From: Novosphingobium sp. 17-62-19
GTDB taxonomy: Bacteria > Pseudomonadota > Alphaproteobacteria > Sphingomonadales > Sphingomonadaceae
NCBI RefSeq assembly: GCF_002256775.1
Contig: NZ_NCII01000049.1
Location: forward strand, 1 to 56,806
Direction of reading: 5' to 3'
Length of the DNA stretch: 56,806 bases
Below the pieces are notes generated by a model. The model did no database searches. It worked only from the letters and a program-made list of their open reading frames with translations, and had not been told where the DNA came from. Below are positions 37,640 to 46,735 of this stretch, in pieces. Each line of letters starts with the position of its first letter. Within the stretch, counting starts at the first letter, position 1. The translations under genes and the position numbers were made by a program.

Positions 37640-37781
37640 ATGGCCGAAACCGCTGACGACCGCCGGCTATGACGCCAAGATCATGCGCCAGATCGTCCGC
37701 CTGCGGAAGATGAAACCTGATGATCGCCGCGAGATGGAAGCCGTGCTGGAAACGTACAAGAACGCTCTCGGCATCGACTGA
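37640..37781 (+). pseudogene. gapR: Nucleoid-associated protein GapR, internally deleted and frameshifted
   Basis: GapR (DUF2312) binds overtwisted AT-rich DNA and helps replication and transcription in alphaproteobacteria. Here ATG 37640, behind GGAG, encodes MAETADDR, the typical start, then runs to a stop after ten codons. The conserved C-terminus GYDAKIMRQIVRLRKMKPDD and DRREMEAVLETYKNALGID lies in another frame from 37665. The roughly 35-40 residues of the coiled-coil between them are missing. Synteny after pyk and DUF1244 supports identity. True mutation, a second copy elsewhere, or an assembly deletion are all possible. Confidence 0.8.
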
Positions 37782-37809
37782 AACACCACAACTCATCGCA
37801 TTAACCCGA

Positions 37810-37832
37810 GCGGGACGGAACAGCCGTCCCGC
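37810..37832 (+). terminator. Hairpin after the gapR remnant
   Basis: GCGGGACGG-AACAG-CCGTCCCGC is a perfect 9-bp stem with a five-base loop, 29 bases after the gapR frame ends and 40 bases before the SDR gene. The following CGCGTCATTGG is not U-rich, so termination is likely but not certain. Confidence 0.6.
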
Positions 37833-37871
37833 CGCGTCATTGGCTTTCTGTAGTCTCAACAGGATAGCCCG

Positions 37872-38732
37872 ATGAACCACACTGCCACCATCCGCCCGCC
37901 GATTCATGAAGACGGCCTGCCCGGGAGCGAAGCGACGCTGGCCCCGCAGCCAGACTGGCAGCCACGCTACCCAGGATCGGGCAGGCTCAAAGGCAAAATT
38001 GCCCTCATTACAGGCGCTGACAGCGGGATTGGCCGAGCCACTGCCGTGCTTTTTGCGCGCGAGGGTGCCAAAGTTGCCATCGCGTATCTTTGCGAGGACG
38101 AGGACGCCGCAAAAACGCGCGAACTGTGCGAAGCTGAGGGCGCGCAAACAGTTATCTTTTCAGGTGATCTGGGCGATCCTGAAGTGGCCCACGCGCTGGT
38201 CGATCTCGTGATCTGCGAATGGGGCCAACTTGACATTCTGGTCAACAACGCGGGCGAACAGCATCCTGACAAGGATATCCGCGACATCACCACCAACCAG
38301 TTGCAGCGCACGTTCCAGACCAACATTTTCTCCATGTTTTACCTTGTTCAAGCTGCGCGCCCGCACCTCAAATCCGGTGCTGCCATCATCAATTGCACCT
38401 CGATAACGATGTATCAGGGTTCGGCAGAGTTGCTCGACTACGCCAGCACCAAGGGTGCGATCACCGCGTTCACCCGCTCGCTTTCAGAAAGCCTGATCGA
38501 AGACGGCATCCGCGTAAATGCCGTCGCCCCCGGTCCGATCTGGACCCCGCTCAACCCCTGCGGCGGCGCTACCCCCGAAAAGCTGGAACACTTCGGCGAG
38601 AGCACACCGATGGGCCGCCCCGGCCAGCCAAATGAAGTTGCACCCTGCTTCCTGTTTCTTGCCTGCGAGGATTCATCCTACATGTCAGGACAAGTGCTTC
38701 ACCCTAACGGTGGTACGGTGGTGGGAAGCTGA
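37872..38732 (+). CDS. SDR family NAD(P)-dependent oxidoreductase
   Basis: A 286-residue short-chain dehydrogenase of the long N-terminal type seen in general-stress oxidoreductases such as YhdF/YghA. TGADSGIG is at residues 47-54, NNAG near 126, and the catalytic Ser177, Tyr190 and Lys194 (DYASTKGA). [14 protein letters not shown] is also typical. It reduces or oxidises a carbonyl/alcohol substrate that is not identified. The start has GGATAG upstream. It appears monocistronic. Confidence 0.92.
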   Translation: MNHTATIRPPIHEDGLPGSEATLAPQPDWQPRYPGSGRLKGKIALITGADSGIGRATAVLFAREGAKVAIAYLCEDEDAAKTRELCEAEGAQTVIFSGDLGDPEVAHALVDLVICEWGQLDILVNNAGEQHPDKDIRDITTNQLQRTFQTNIFSMFYLVQAARPHLKSGAAIINCTSITMYQGSAELLDYASTKGAITAFTRSLSESLIEDGIRVNAVAPGPIWTPLNPCGGATPEKLEHFGESTPMGRPGQPNEVAPCFLFLACEDSSYMSGQVLHPNGGTVVGS

Positions 38733-38767
38733 CTTTACCGCACGATCCAACCTGCTACGGTCAGACA

Positions 38768-39085
38768 ATGCTCATCACCACCACCAGCATTGTCGAAGGC
38801 CGCCCCGTCCAACGCCATCTCGGAATCGTCACTGGCGAAGTGATCCTCGGCGCAAACATCGTGCGCGATTTCTTCGCCGCTGTGACCGATATATTCGGCG
38901 GGCGCTCCGGTAAGTATGAGGAAGTGCTGGCACGCGGTCGTGAGCAGGCCCTGCGTGAGTTGGAGGACAAAGCCCGCGCATTCGGAGCCAATGCGGTGAT
39001 CGGCGTCGATATCGATTACGAGACAATCGGGGCGCGCGGATCGATGCTGATGGTCAGCGTCACCGGCACGGCGGTTGTGCTCTAA
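38768..39085 (+). CDS. UPF0145 (YbjQ) family protein
   Basis: A 105-residue protein with the family pattern [51 protein letters not shown] and [16 protein letters not shown]. YbjQ proteins form pentamers and are often called heavy-metal-binding, but the role is not established. The stop overlaps that of the convergent protease gene by four bases. Confidence 0.93.
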   Translation: MLITTTSIVEGRPVQRHLGIVTGEVILGANIVRDFFAAVTDIFGGRSGKYEEVLARGREQALRELEDKARAFGANAVIGVDIDYETIGARGSMLMVSVTGTAVVL

Positions 39086-39771
39086 CCCGCAGCCGACGCT
39101 GCTGTCAGCATGACTGCATTTGACGCAACATGTGCAAGGATTGCCGCGAGCAGCCCTTGTCGAACACGAATATAGCCTAGCATCAGGCCAGACCAGAACT
39201 GCGGCAACACCATCGGCAAAACCACAGCGCTAACCTGCGGGTAGTTGAACACGTGCATCAGCGCGAACAGCGCGGTCACCAGATAGAACATCACCGGAAA
39301 GACGCGCATGAACCAGCCCGGCGCTCCGCCAATGCGCCGCGTGAGCAACCACGCGACGCCAGCCGCAATCAGCGTGCCCAGCAGAATCGCTCCGGTCGCC
39401 AGCGGATTTCCTTTGCCCACCATCATGAAAAGCGCGAGCGCAGCAATCACGATGCCCGTCAGCCACAGTGCAGCGGGCCGCCCGCTCATCCATCCGCGAA
39501 AGAACAGCTCTTCCAGCACAGGTGCCAGCAACACCGCCCCACCCCACAACGCCAATGGGCTAAGCCCCTCAAACGCATTGGGCGATGGCAGTCCGAAGGC
39601 CTTTTGCCATGTCAGGATGAGCGGCATGACCACCAGCCCCAGCACTGCGATTTGCAGCGCGCTGAGCACCAACCAGCGCGGGATCGCGCCATCGGCGTTC
39701 AGCCCTGTAGCCTCCATCGGGCGCGGATTGCGGAGAAAGGCCATGAGTTCGGTCAGTGTCGAGCGGATCAT
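39082..39771 (-). CDS. CPBP family intramembrane metalloprotease
   Basis: A 229-residue membrane protein with about six TM helices. Motifs of the CAAX protease/bacteriocin-processing group are LEELFFRGW (motif 1, EExxxR), FALMHVFNY (motif 2) and [12 protein letters not shown] (motif 3, HxxxN). These form the metal site inside the membrane. The substrate is unknown; no prenylated or bacteriocin substrate gene is adjacent. It is divergent from yebC, with 106 bases between the starts. Confidence 0.9.
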   Translation of the reverse strand: MIRSTLTELMAFLRNPRPMEATGLNADGAIPRWLVLSALQIAVLGLVVMPLILTWQKAFGLPSPNAFEGLSPLALWGGAVLLAPVLEELFFRGWMSGRPAALWLTGIVIAALALFMMVGKGNPLATGAILLGTLIAAGVAWLLTRRIGGAPGWFMRVFPVMFYLVTALFALMHVFNYPQVSAVVLPMVLPQFWSGLMLGYIRVRQGLLAAILAHVASNAVMLTAASAAG

Positions 39772-39877
39772 CCCCGCTTCATGCCGTCAAAAACAGCATT
39801 GCGCCACATAGATTGCCGGGAGCCGCTGTCTCGGCTAGGGGCAACCCAGATTCCTGAAACACGCAAGAAGACGGACC

Positions 39878-40642
39878 ATGGCAGGCCATTCCAAGTTCAA
39901 GAACATCATGCATCGCAAGGGCGCGCAGGACAAAAAGCGTTCAGCGCAGTTTTCCAAGCTCAGCCGCGAAATTACCGTCGCGGCCAAGATGGGAATGCCC
40001 GACCCGGACATGAACCCGCGCCTGCGCGCTGCGGTCAACGCGGCCAAGGCCCAGTCCATGCCCAAGGACAACATCGCCCGCGCCATCGACAAGGCGACCA
40101 AGGGCGAAGGCGACAACTACGAAGAAGTGCGCTACGAAGGTTACGGCCCCGGCGGCGTGGCGATCATTGTCGAAGCGCTGACCGACAACCGCAATCGCAC
40201 TGCCACCAACGTGCGCACCGCGTTCTCAAAGAACGGCGGCAACCTTGGCGCCAGCGGTGCAGTGAGCCACGGCTTCGAACGGCTTGGCCTGATCGAATAT
40301 CCCGGCAAGGCGGGCGACGAGGAAAAGGTCCTCGAAGCCGCAATCGAAGCTGGGGCCGATGACGTTGAGTCCGACATGGGTGATGGCGACGAAAACCCCG
40401 GCAGCCATCAGATCTGGGTTGCGGTAGAAAACCTCCATGAAGTTGCCCGTGAACTCGAAAAGGTTCTGGGCGAAGCTGAGGGCGTGAAGCTCGCGTGGAA
40501 ACCCAGCCTGAAGACCGAAGTTTCGGCCGACGACGCGGCAACGCTGCTCAAGCTGATCGATGTGCTGGACGACGATGATGACGTCCAGACCGTATGGGGC
40601 AACTACGAAATCCCCGACGACGTGATGGAGAAGCTTTCCTGA
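39878..40642 (+). CDS. yebC: YebC/PmpR family regulator (TACO1 type)
   Basis: A 254-residue protein with the conserved start [31 protein letters not shown] and [19 protein letters not shown], and the acidic C-terminus [15 protein letters not shown]. YebC acts either as a DNA-binding regulator or, as shown more recently for some members, as a translation factor that relieves stalling. It precedes ruvC with an overlap of four bases, a common pairing in bacteria. Confidence 0.96.
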   Translation: MAGHSKFKNIMHRKGAQDKKRSAQFSKLSREITVAAKMGMPDPDMNPRLRAAVNAAKAQSMPKDNIARAIDKATKGEGDNYEEVRYEGYGPGGVAIIVEALTDNRNRTATNVRTAFSKNGGNLGASGAVSHGFERLGLIEYPGKAGDEEKVLEAAIEAGADDVESDMGDGDENPGSHQIWVAVENLHEVARELEKVLGEAEGVKLAWKPSLKTEVSADDAATLLKLIDVLDDDDDVQTVWGNYEIPDDVMEKLS

Positions 40643-41115
40643 TCATCCTCGGCATCGACCCCGGCCTGACATGCACGGGCTGGGGCGTCGTTTCCAAATC
40701 GGGCAGTCGGCTCAGCCACGTTGCCAACGGACAGATCCGCACCAATGCCAAGGCCACCATGGCCGAACGCCTTGTGGAACTCGATTCCGCGCTCGCAGCC
40801 GTGATCGATACCTTCAAACCCGATAGCGGCGCGGTGGAAGAGGTCTTCGTCAACGTCAACCCGCAGTCCACACTCAAGTTGGGCCAGGCGCGTGGTGTTG
40901 CCATGGTAGCGGTGGCACGGTCGGGCATTCCCGTGGCCGAATATCCCACAAAGGTCATCAAGAAAGCGCTGGTCGGCACCGGTGGGGCGGAAAAGCAGCA
41001 GATCCAGCATATGCTCAAGATCCTGCTGCCCGGCGTCCAGCTTGCGGGTGAGGACGCTTCCGATGCGCTCGCTGTGGCAATAACCCACGCCAACATGCTC
41101 GGCAGCCACCGTTGA
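40639..41115 (+). CDS. ruvC: Holliday junction resolvase RuvC, probable CTG start
   Basis: RuvC cuts Holliday junctions together with RuvAB. Catalytic acids are Asp in [15 protein letters not shown], Glu in [10 protein letters not shown] and the two Asp of [11 protein letters not shown]. The conserved protein begins at IILGIDPG. The only codon at that point is CTG 40639, overlapping the yebC TGA, with GGAG eight bases upstream. The nearest in-frame ATG is 40594, inside yebC, and would add the non-conserved [18 protein letters not shown] gives 158 residues. The ruvA and ruvB genes lie on the other strand at 42449-44093. Confidence 0.9.
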   Translation: MIILGIDPGLTCTGWGVVSKSGSRLSHVANGQIRTNAKATMAERLVELDSALAAVIDTFKPDSGAVEEVFVNVNPQSTLKLGQARGVAMVAVARSGIPVAEYPTKVIKKALVGTGGAEKQQIQHMLKILLPGVQLAGEDASDALAVAITHANMLGSHR

Positions 41116-41133
41116 GCCTGTAACCCGGACACA

Positions 41134-41165
41134 AAAAAGGGCGGCTCCCCCCGGACGCCGCCCTT
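41134..41165 (-). terminator. Rho-independent terminator of the PEP-CTERM gene
   Basis: On the minus strand AAGGGCGGC and GCCGCCCTT pair perfectly around an 11-base loop, followed by TTTTG. It lies between the converging ruvC and PEP-CTERM genes, so it may also serve ruvC, though the plus-strand tail is not U-rich. Confidence 0.85.
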
Positions 41166-41200
41166 CCCGTTCACCCGCCGCGGCGGGCGATGAAGCGCAT

Positions 41201-42211
41201 TCAAGCGTGAGTCTTCGCCTTGCCAAAGCGGCGGCGCGCCACAAGCCCGGCCGCGGCCGCACCGAACAGGATGACCATCGAAGGTTCAGGGACTTCGGTT
41301 CCGCCGTTGGTCGACGAGGTCGAAGTGGAGGTCGCGCCATTCGAGCTTGATGATGTTGACGACGACGTGGACGACGATGTCGAACTGCTGGTGCTGCTCG
41401 ACGTTGAAGACGACGACGAGGTTGAAGACGACGTGGACGAACTGGACGTCACGTTGCCCGATGAAGTCGAGGTCGATGAACTGCTGGAAACGTTGCCCGA
41501 CGACGTGCTGACATTACCCGAAGACGTGCTGACGTTGCCCGAAGACGTGCTGACGTTGCCACTCGATGAGGACACGTTGCCCGACGAGGTCGAAACGCCA
41601 CCCGTGGATGTCGAAACGCCACCGGTCGAGGTGGACGTCGAGATACCGCCTGTCGAAGTCGAAACCCCGCCGCTGGTCGAAGATGTGGAACCGCCCGAAG
41701 TCGAGGTGGAGCCGCCCGAACTGGACGTCGAACCGCCCGAGGTCGACGTGGACCCGGTGCTGGTCGAGGAAATGACCACGCTGCCGCCACCGCCGCCGCT
41801 GCTTCCGCCGCCGCCGCCGCCGCCGCCAAAGAAACCTCCGAAGAAGCCGCCGCCGAAACCGCCAAGGCCGCCGCCGCCGATCACCACGGGCACACCACCG
41901 CCGCCGCCACCAGCCATCTGCTGCGGAGGCATTGGCGGCATGTAGGGCACTGGCACCATTGCCATCTGCGGCGCAGGTTCACAGGTGCGGGTCGTCGTCG
42001 TCGTCACCACGCGGCGGGCGCGATGCACTGTGCGCGGCGCGGCGCGCTTGGCCACCACGCGCTTGGCAGGGGCCTTCTTGACCTTGATCGGCTTCACATG
42101 ATGGATTTCACCGCGTGAAGGCGCTTCCGAAACGTGAACAGCGCCGCCGCCGAGCATCGCCCCGCCTGCTGCTGCCGCTGCCAATTTTGCCAATGCCATC
42201 CGAACCGACAT
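41201..42211 (-). CDS. Ser/Thr/Gly-repeat protein with PEP-CTERM sorting signal
   Basis: A 336-residue exported protein. The order is an N-terminal signal region (residues 1-29), a Lys/Arg-rich segment (37-68), a Pro/Met stretch (83-100), a Gly run (101-143) and a Ser/Thr-rich region (144-300). The latter contains six SSGNV repeats near 209-254 and SSST repeats to about 290. The tail is a PEP-CTERM signal: VPEP at 307-310, a TM helix, then ARRRFGK. PEP-CTERM proteins are cut and anchored by an exosortase, usually linked to exopolysaccharide. The repeats look like an O-glycosylated stalk. No exosortase gene is in this window. Confidence 0.82.
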   Translation of the reverse strand: MSVRMALAKLAAAAAGGAMLGGGAVHVSEAPSRGEIHHVKPIKVKKAPAKRVVAKRAAPRTVHRARRVVTTTTTRTCEPAPQMAMVPVPYMPPMPPQQMAGGGGGGVPVVIGGGGLGGFGGGFFGGFFGGGGGGGGSSGGGGGSVVISSTSTGSTSTSGGSTSSSGGSTSTSGGSTSSTSGGVSTSTGGISTSTSTGGVSTSTGGVSTSSGNVSSSSGNVSTSSGNVSTSSGNVSTSSGNVSSSSSTSTSSGNVTSSSSTSSSTSSSSSTSSSTSSSTSSSTSSSTSSSSNGATSTSTSSTNGGTEVPEPSMVILFGAAAAGLVARRRFGKAKTHA

Positions 42212-42448
42212 GATCGTTTCTCTCGTTCTTCCTTAGGGAAAGCGGGCTAGCAGAAGCGGGTTAACGCCTTGCTTTGCTTTCCTGACAGGTCGATCAACGC
42301 AGATGGCATGGGTCAGGGCAATGACGTTAACCCTGTTCTGGCCTCTGAATCTGCCCGAAAACGGGACCGTCGCCCCTCGCTGGTTAACTCTGTGCCAGTT
42401 TGGGACCGAATGAAGCCGGAGTCTTTCGCCGGCACGCGTCAACAGCCC
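42212..42448. promoter_or_regulatory. Upstream region of the PEP-CTERM gene with three GTTAAC sites
   Basis: GTTAAC occurs near 42259, 42327 and 42383 in this 237-bp gap. Two are followed by C on the minus strand (TTAACC), like half of a CtrA box. GAGAG precedes the start of the PEP-CTERM gene. No gene is visible. Cell-cycle control by CtrA is a guess. Confidence 0.3.
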
Positions 42449-43477
<1,029 letters not shown>

Positions 43478-43478
43478 C

Positions 43479-44093
43479 CTATCCCGCCGCCCGCTTCAAC
43501 GCCACGCGCACCAGATCGTTCAGTCCTGCATCTTCACCCAGTTCCTTCACCGCTGCGGCCACTGCGCTGCTGGCCACCATCGGCTTGAAGCCTAGGTTCT
43601 GCAGCGCCGATACGGCATCGGCAGCCGCATCGCCCGGCGGCGGGGCAAAGGTGTCTCCGCCCATGCCCACCGGCGAGGTATAGCCCGCAAGGCCCCCCGC
43701 CTTGTCCTGCAGTTCGTTGACGATCCGGCTCGCCAGTTTCGGCCCCACGCCGTTCGCCCGCGCCACCATCGCTGCATCGCCTTGCGCACAGGCGCGTTGC
43801 AATTCTTCCACCGACAGTGCCGAAAGGATCGCCAGCGCCACTTTCGACCCGACACCCTGCACCGCCGTCAACAGCCTGAACCACGCGCGTTCGCCCGCGC
43901 TGGTGAAGCCGATCAGGCGCTGGTCGGTTTCACTCACCTGCATTTCGGTGTGGACCACCACCCGATCCCCCCGGATGCCCAGATGGCTGAGCGTCTTGGC
44001 CGAGCACTGGACGAGGTAGCCCACGCCCCCCACGTCGATCACGGCCCAGTCAGGGCCGGTGTCATCAAGGATGCCGGTGAGCTTCGCGATCAT
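43479..44093 (-). CDS. ruvA: Holliday junction DNA-binding protein RuvA
   Basis: A 204-residue protein with the N-terminal OB fold ([26 protein letters not shown]), two helix-hairpin-helix motifs ([13 protein letters not shown] and [16 protein letters not shown]) and the C-terminal domain [10 protein letters not shown] that controls RuvB. It binds the four-way junction. I looked for a GTTC-N7-GTTC SOS box in front of it and did not find one. Confidence 0.97.
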   Translation of the reverse strand: MIAKLTGILDDTGPDWAVIDVGGVGYLVQCSAKTLSHLGIRGDRVVVHTEMQVSETDQRLIGFTSAGERAWFRLLTAVQGVGSKVALAILSALSVEELQRACAQGDAAMVARANGVGPKLASRIVNELQDKAGGLAGYTSPVGMGGDTFAPPPGDAAADAVSALQNLGFKPMVASSAVAAAVKELGEDAGLNDLVRVALKRAAG

Positions 44094-44158
44094 GCTTTGT
44101 TCCTATGCACGGACGGCCTGCCCCATGCAAGAGCGCCAGCGCGCGCCATGCGCAGGAA

Positions 44159-44416
44159 TCAATCGCCCGCCCGGTCAATCATGTCCATGAAGTCCCGCGC
44201 CGCATCGCGGTCAGCCGCATCCTTGAACGCCACGTCCAGATCCGGCGCGCGGCCCAGCATATGCAGCAGAGTCCAAAGGCCAAAGCGTCGCGCCCGGTCT
44301 TTCTCCAGCCCGAAATCCACCAGCATCCGCTCAACCCCCGCATCAAGCGCGGCGGGCGTGACTTGCGCGAAGTCGTCTGTGCCAAAATAGCGGCGGAGCT
44401 GATCGTCAAATTCCAT
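44159..44416 (-). CDS. Small conserved hypothetical protein
   Basis: An 85-residue protein starting MEFDDQLRRYFGTDDFAQVT, acidic and helical, ending ARDFMDMIDRAGD. I know no family with an assigned function. It follows ruvA's start region and points the same way as ruvA-ruvB, with 65 bases between. Start at ATG 44416 removes a Gly/Pro-rich, non-conserved extension of the longer frame. Codon use matches its neighbours, which favours a real gene. Confidence 0.6.
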   Translation of the reverse strand: MEFDDQLRRYFGTDDFAQVTPAALDAGVERMLVDFGLEKDRARRFGLWTLLHMLGRAPDLDVAFKDAADRDAARDFMDMIDRAGD

Positions 44417-44476
44417 GCCCGCGCGATAGGCGAGCGGCGGGCCGGGCGCAACGCCCCCAGCCGTAACCCTCCCCAA

Positions 44477-44599
44477 ATGCACCCCTTCAAGCCCCGCAAC
44501 ATCGAACGCGCCCGAATGCTAAGGCGCGAGGCAACCCCGATGGAGCGCCGCCTCTGGCACTACCTGTCCGGCAGAGCGCTTGGCGCAAAGTTCAGCCGC
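44477..44599 (+). pseudogene. DUF559 endonuclease-like gene, N-terminal fragment
   Basis: ATG 44477 opens MHPFKPRNIERARMLRREAT followed by PMERRLWHYLSGRALGAKFSR, the N-terminal helix of DUF559 proteins (very-short-patch-repair-like nuclease fold). The rest of the domain, normally starting with a phrase such as QHPIGPYIADF and carrying the catalytic residues, is missing. After about residue 41 the frame runs on into unrelated recombinase sequence. Confidence 0.75.
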
Positions 44600-45669
44600 C
44601 ATCTGGGGGCCTTGAGCAAGGACGGCGATGACCTCAATCGCCTCGCAAGATCGCTTAGAACGCACTACGCCATTCGTGATGCTGTGGCGAAAGCTGGCGG
44701 CAAACTGGAATCGCCCAAGCGCGTGTTCGCGGACGATCCCGACGACGATATTCTCGAAATCATCGAAGCCGCCTTTGCAGGCGAGCATCGCCGCAAGAAT
44801 GCCGAACAGACCATGACCCGGATGCGTGCTCGCGTCATGAACGGCTACTGGGTTTTTCAGGCCCCGTGGGGCTATCGTTTTGAGAAAGCGTCCGGCGGCG
44901 GCAAGCATCTGGTTCGTGACGAACCCATAGCCTCGATCATTCAGGAAGGTTTGGAAGGCTACGCCTCAGGTCGCTTTGGCTCTCAGGCGGAGGTGAAGCG
45001 CTTCTTCGAGTCGAACGCACTCTTCCCCAAGGATCGGCAAGGGTTGGTGACCAATGAGCGCGTCAATCAAATCCTGACCCAGCCACTTTATGCCGGGTAT
45101 ATCGAAGTGCCGCGCTGGAACCTGTCACTGCGCAAGGGACAGCATGACGGGCTGATTTCTCTTGAGGCCTTCGATCTCATTCAGCAGCGTTTGGCGGGCA
45201 AGGCTCGCGCTCCATCTCGCAAGGACATCAACGCGGATTTCCCGATGCGCGGCTTCATCGCCTGCGGCGATTGCCACTATCCCATGAGAGCAAGATTGGC
45301 GAACCGGAGCGCGACAAGCGGATTTTAGCGGAAAACATCGCCAAATGCAGTACGCCCGCACACTACTATGACGAGGTTTTTCAAACCTCGATGACGTTTC
45401 TCACAAACCCTTGGAATCTTTAGGAAACTGGCAGGTTAGAGGACCGCAGAGCTATGCTTAAATTGGTCTTTCCGGGCAGTCTCTTATATGCCCGGAAAAC
45501 AGGGTTTCAAACCCCTGAAATATCCATGCCTTTCAAGGCATTAGAGGACATTTCAAGCCCAAAAAGGGAAATGGTGCACCCGACAGGATTCGAACCTGTG
45601 ACCCCTGCCTTCGGAGGGCAGTACTCTATCCAGCTGAGCTACGGGTGCCTGAGCCGTTGGGCCACCTAG
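44600..45669 (+). pseudogene. Serine recombinase remnant, tail antisense to tRNA-Arg
   Basis: This is the C-terminal half of a large serine recombinase. The recombinase domain runs from RTHYAIRDAVAKAG to LVTNERVNQILTQPLYAGYI and the zinc ribbon begins IACGDCHYPM. The catalytic resolvase domain (with its Ser) is lost. After CHYPM near 45280 there is a deletion and frame change. The next frame reads SKIGEPERDKRILAENIAK and TFLTNPWNL, then an amber codon at 45421 where homologues have Trp, then [20 protein letters not shown] and finally [20 protein letters not shown] across the tRNA gene. It cannot make an active protein. Confidence 0.85.
45572..45648 (-). tRNA. tRNA-Arg (anticodon CCG)
   Basis: A 77-base tRNA gene with encoded CCA. 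The acceptor arms GCACCCG and CGGGTGC pair fully; the D-arm is AGCTCAGCTGGATAGAGT; the anticodon stem CTGCC/GGCAG holds the loop CTCCGAA with anticodon CCG; the T-arm is ACAGGTTCGAATCCTGT. It decodes CGG. Its 3' half overlaps, antisense, the tail of the recombinase remnant, as expected if the tRNA is an attachment site. Confidence 0.97.
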
Positions 45670-45880
45670 CAGTGCTGCGGCTGGCTTGCCAGTGTTTTGT
45701 GCGCCGCGTGCAGGCTCTCATCCAATCCGGCTGTTTAGGGTTTTGGTAGCCAACGGCAGGGTATCCCCTCAACCCATGAAGGAACCCAGCCTAGCCGGAA
45801 GCGATTCGCGCAATGTGCCGCATAGCGCAGCCAGAAACGGGACTCAGCGTACTGCGTTCGGGCAAGGTTCGGGCAATGCC

Positions 45881-46204
45881 ATGTCGATGAAATGGTCGGC
45901 GCTGCACGACGCTTCATCGATAATCTGCCAACTTGCAGGGTTGCAGCCTGAAATGCGCAAGCCTGAAGTGCGCAACTTTCCCGCAATCATGCGCGATACT
46001 GGCGGCTGGCGCTATGAACTGGCGCGGCAGGGCGTTGATGATCTGGCTGCATTTATGGAGCCAGGACTGGCGGCATTGCTGGCAGTATCGGCACGGGGGC
46101 ACTCACCCGCACCGGCCGCAACGGCACTTTGGCATGAATTCGTTTCGGCCCGCACTGCCCTGCTGGCGCTGATCCCCCCGCTGGGAATCAAGCGCAGGCC
46201 GTGA
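45881..46204 (+). CDS. Small conserved hypothetical protein
   Basis: A 107-residue protein from ATG 45881 (MSMKWSALHDASSIICQLAG). It has a predicted helical region QGVDDLAAFMEPGLAALLAVSARG and ends LLALIPPLGIKRRP. I recall similar unnamed proteins in sphingomonads, but no function. The longer frame from 45686 begins in the region after the tRNA and is not supported. It converges on mmcB with four bases between stops. Confidence 0.6.
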   Translation: MSMKWSALHDASSIICQLAGLQPEMRKPEVRNFPAIMRDTGGWRYELARQGVDDLAAFMEPGLAALLAVSARGHSPAPAATALWHEFVSARTALLALIPPLGIKRRP

Positions 46205-46207
46205 TCC

Positions 46208-46702
46208 CTACCCGCCCCACGCTGCGCAGTGGGGATCGAGGCTGACAAGATGGCGGCGCAGCGAGGCGCGGGCCAATCGCTCAACCTCTGCTTTCCGTCT
46301 TGCAGCTGCTAACGGAACAGTCGGTGCCGGACGCAAGATTTCAGCGTCATACCCATCAGCCACAATCACCCCGCAGGCGTGCGGCAGAAAATCCTCGGTT
46401 TCCAGCACCGCAGGGTCCAGATGCGGGGCGAGGCCCCAGTAATATCTGTCGCAATGGTCGAGATAGTCGGTCCACTTGGCATCGCCCAGCAAGTCTGCGC
46501 GGGAGACCTTGATCTCCACGATCACGACCTGCCCCTTGGCATCTATGCCCATCAGGTCGGCCCGCCTGCCCGAGCGCAACGGCATTTCCAGCAGACACCA
46601 GATGTCGTTGCGCGCGAACAAACGGCAGATGCCGCGCGCCACGGCGCGTGCCTCACGTTCGATGGCGTCCTGACTGACGGGAAGTGATTCGACCATCTGC
46701 AC
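46208..46702 (-). CDS. mmcB: MmcB family DNA repair protein
   Basis: A 164-residue protein with a PD-(D/E)xK-like nuclease core: RADLMGIDAKGQVVIVEIKVSRADLLGDAKW, then YLDHCDRYYWGLAPHLDPAV. MmcB of Caulobacter was described as an SOS-regulated gene needed for mitomycin C tolerance, with MmcA. The length fits. A LexA-type box lies eight bases upstream of the start. A start at Met3 (MVESLPVSQ) is also possible. Confidence 0.92.
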   Translation of the reverse strand: MQMVESLPVSQDAIEREARAVARGICRLFARNDIWCLLEMPLRSGRRADLMGIDAKGQVVIVEIKVSRADLLGDAKWTDYLDHCDRYYWGLAPHLDPAVLETEDFLPHACGVIVADGYDAEILRPAPTVPLAAARRKAEVERLARASLRRHLVSLDPHCAAWGG

Positions 46703-46709
46703 AGCGTAA

Positions 46710-46724
46710 GAACAAATGACGAAC
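46710..46724 (-). promoter_or_regulatory. Alphaproteobacterial LexA (SOS) box of mmcB
   Basis: On the minus strand GTTC-GTCATTT-GTTC matches the direct-repeat GTTC-N7-GTTC LexA site of alphaproteobacteria exactly. It lies 8-22 bases before the mmcB start, where bound LexA would block transcription. Confidence 0.85.
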
Positions 46725-46735
46725 AGGTAAAGAGC

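Noticed and set aside
41220-41945. 241-codon acidic frame (Glu/Asp/Val/Pro repeats) on the plus strand
   Set aside because: It is the complement of the Ser/Thr/Gly repeats of the PEP-CTERM gene; the real strand has a signal region, PEP-CTERM end, Shine-Dalgarno site and terminator.
45372-45541. Four small palindromes with TTTCAA centres next to the tRNA, thought to be attachment sites or a small RNA
   Set aside because: They lie inside the recombinase remnant and correspond to its codons (for example KTGFQTP), so they need no separate explanation.
45454-45669. Separate 71-codon gene ending [20 protein letters not shown]
   Set aside because: It is the continuation of the recombinase frame after an amber codon and reads antisense through tRNA-Arg; not an independent gene.
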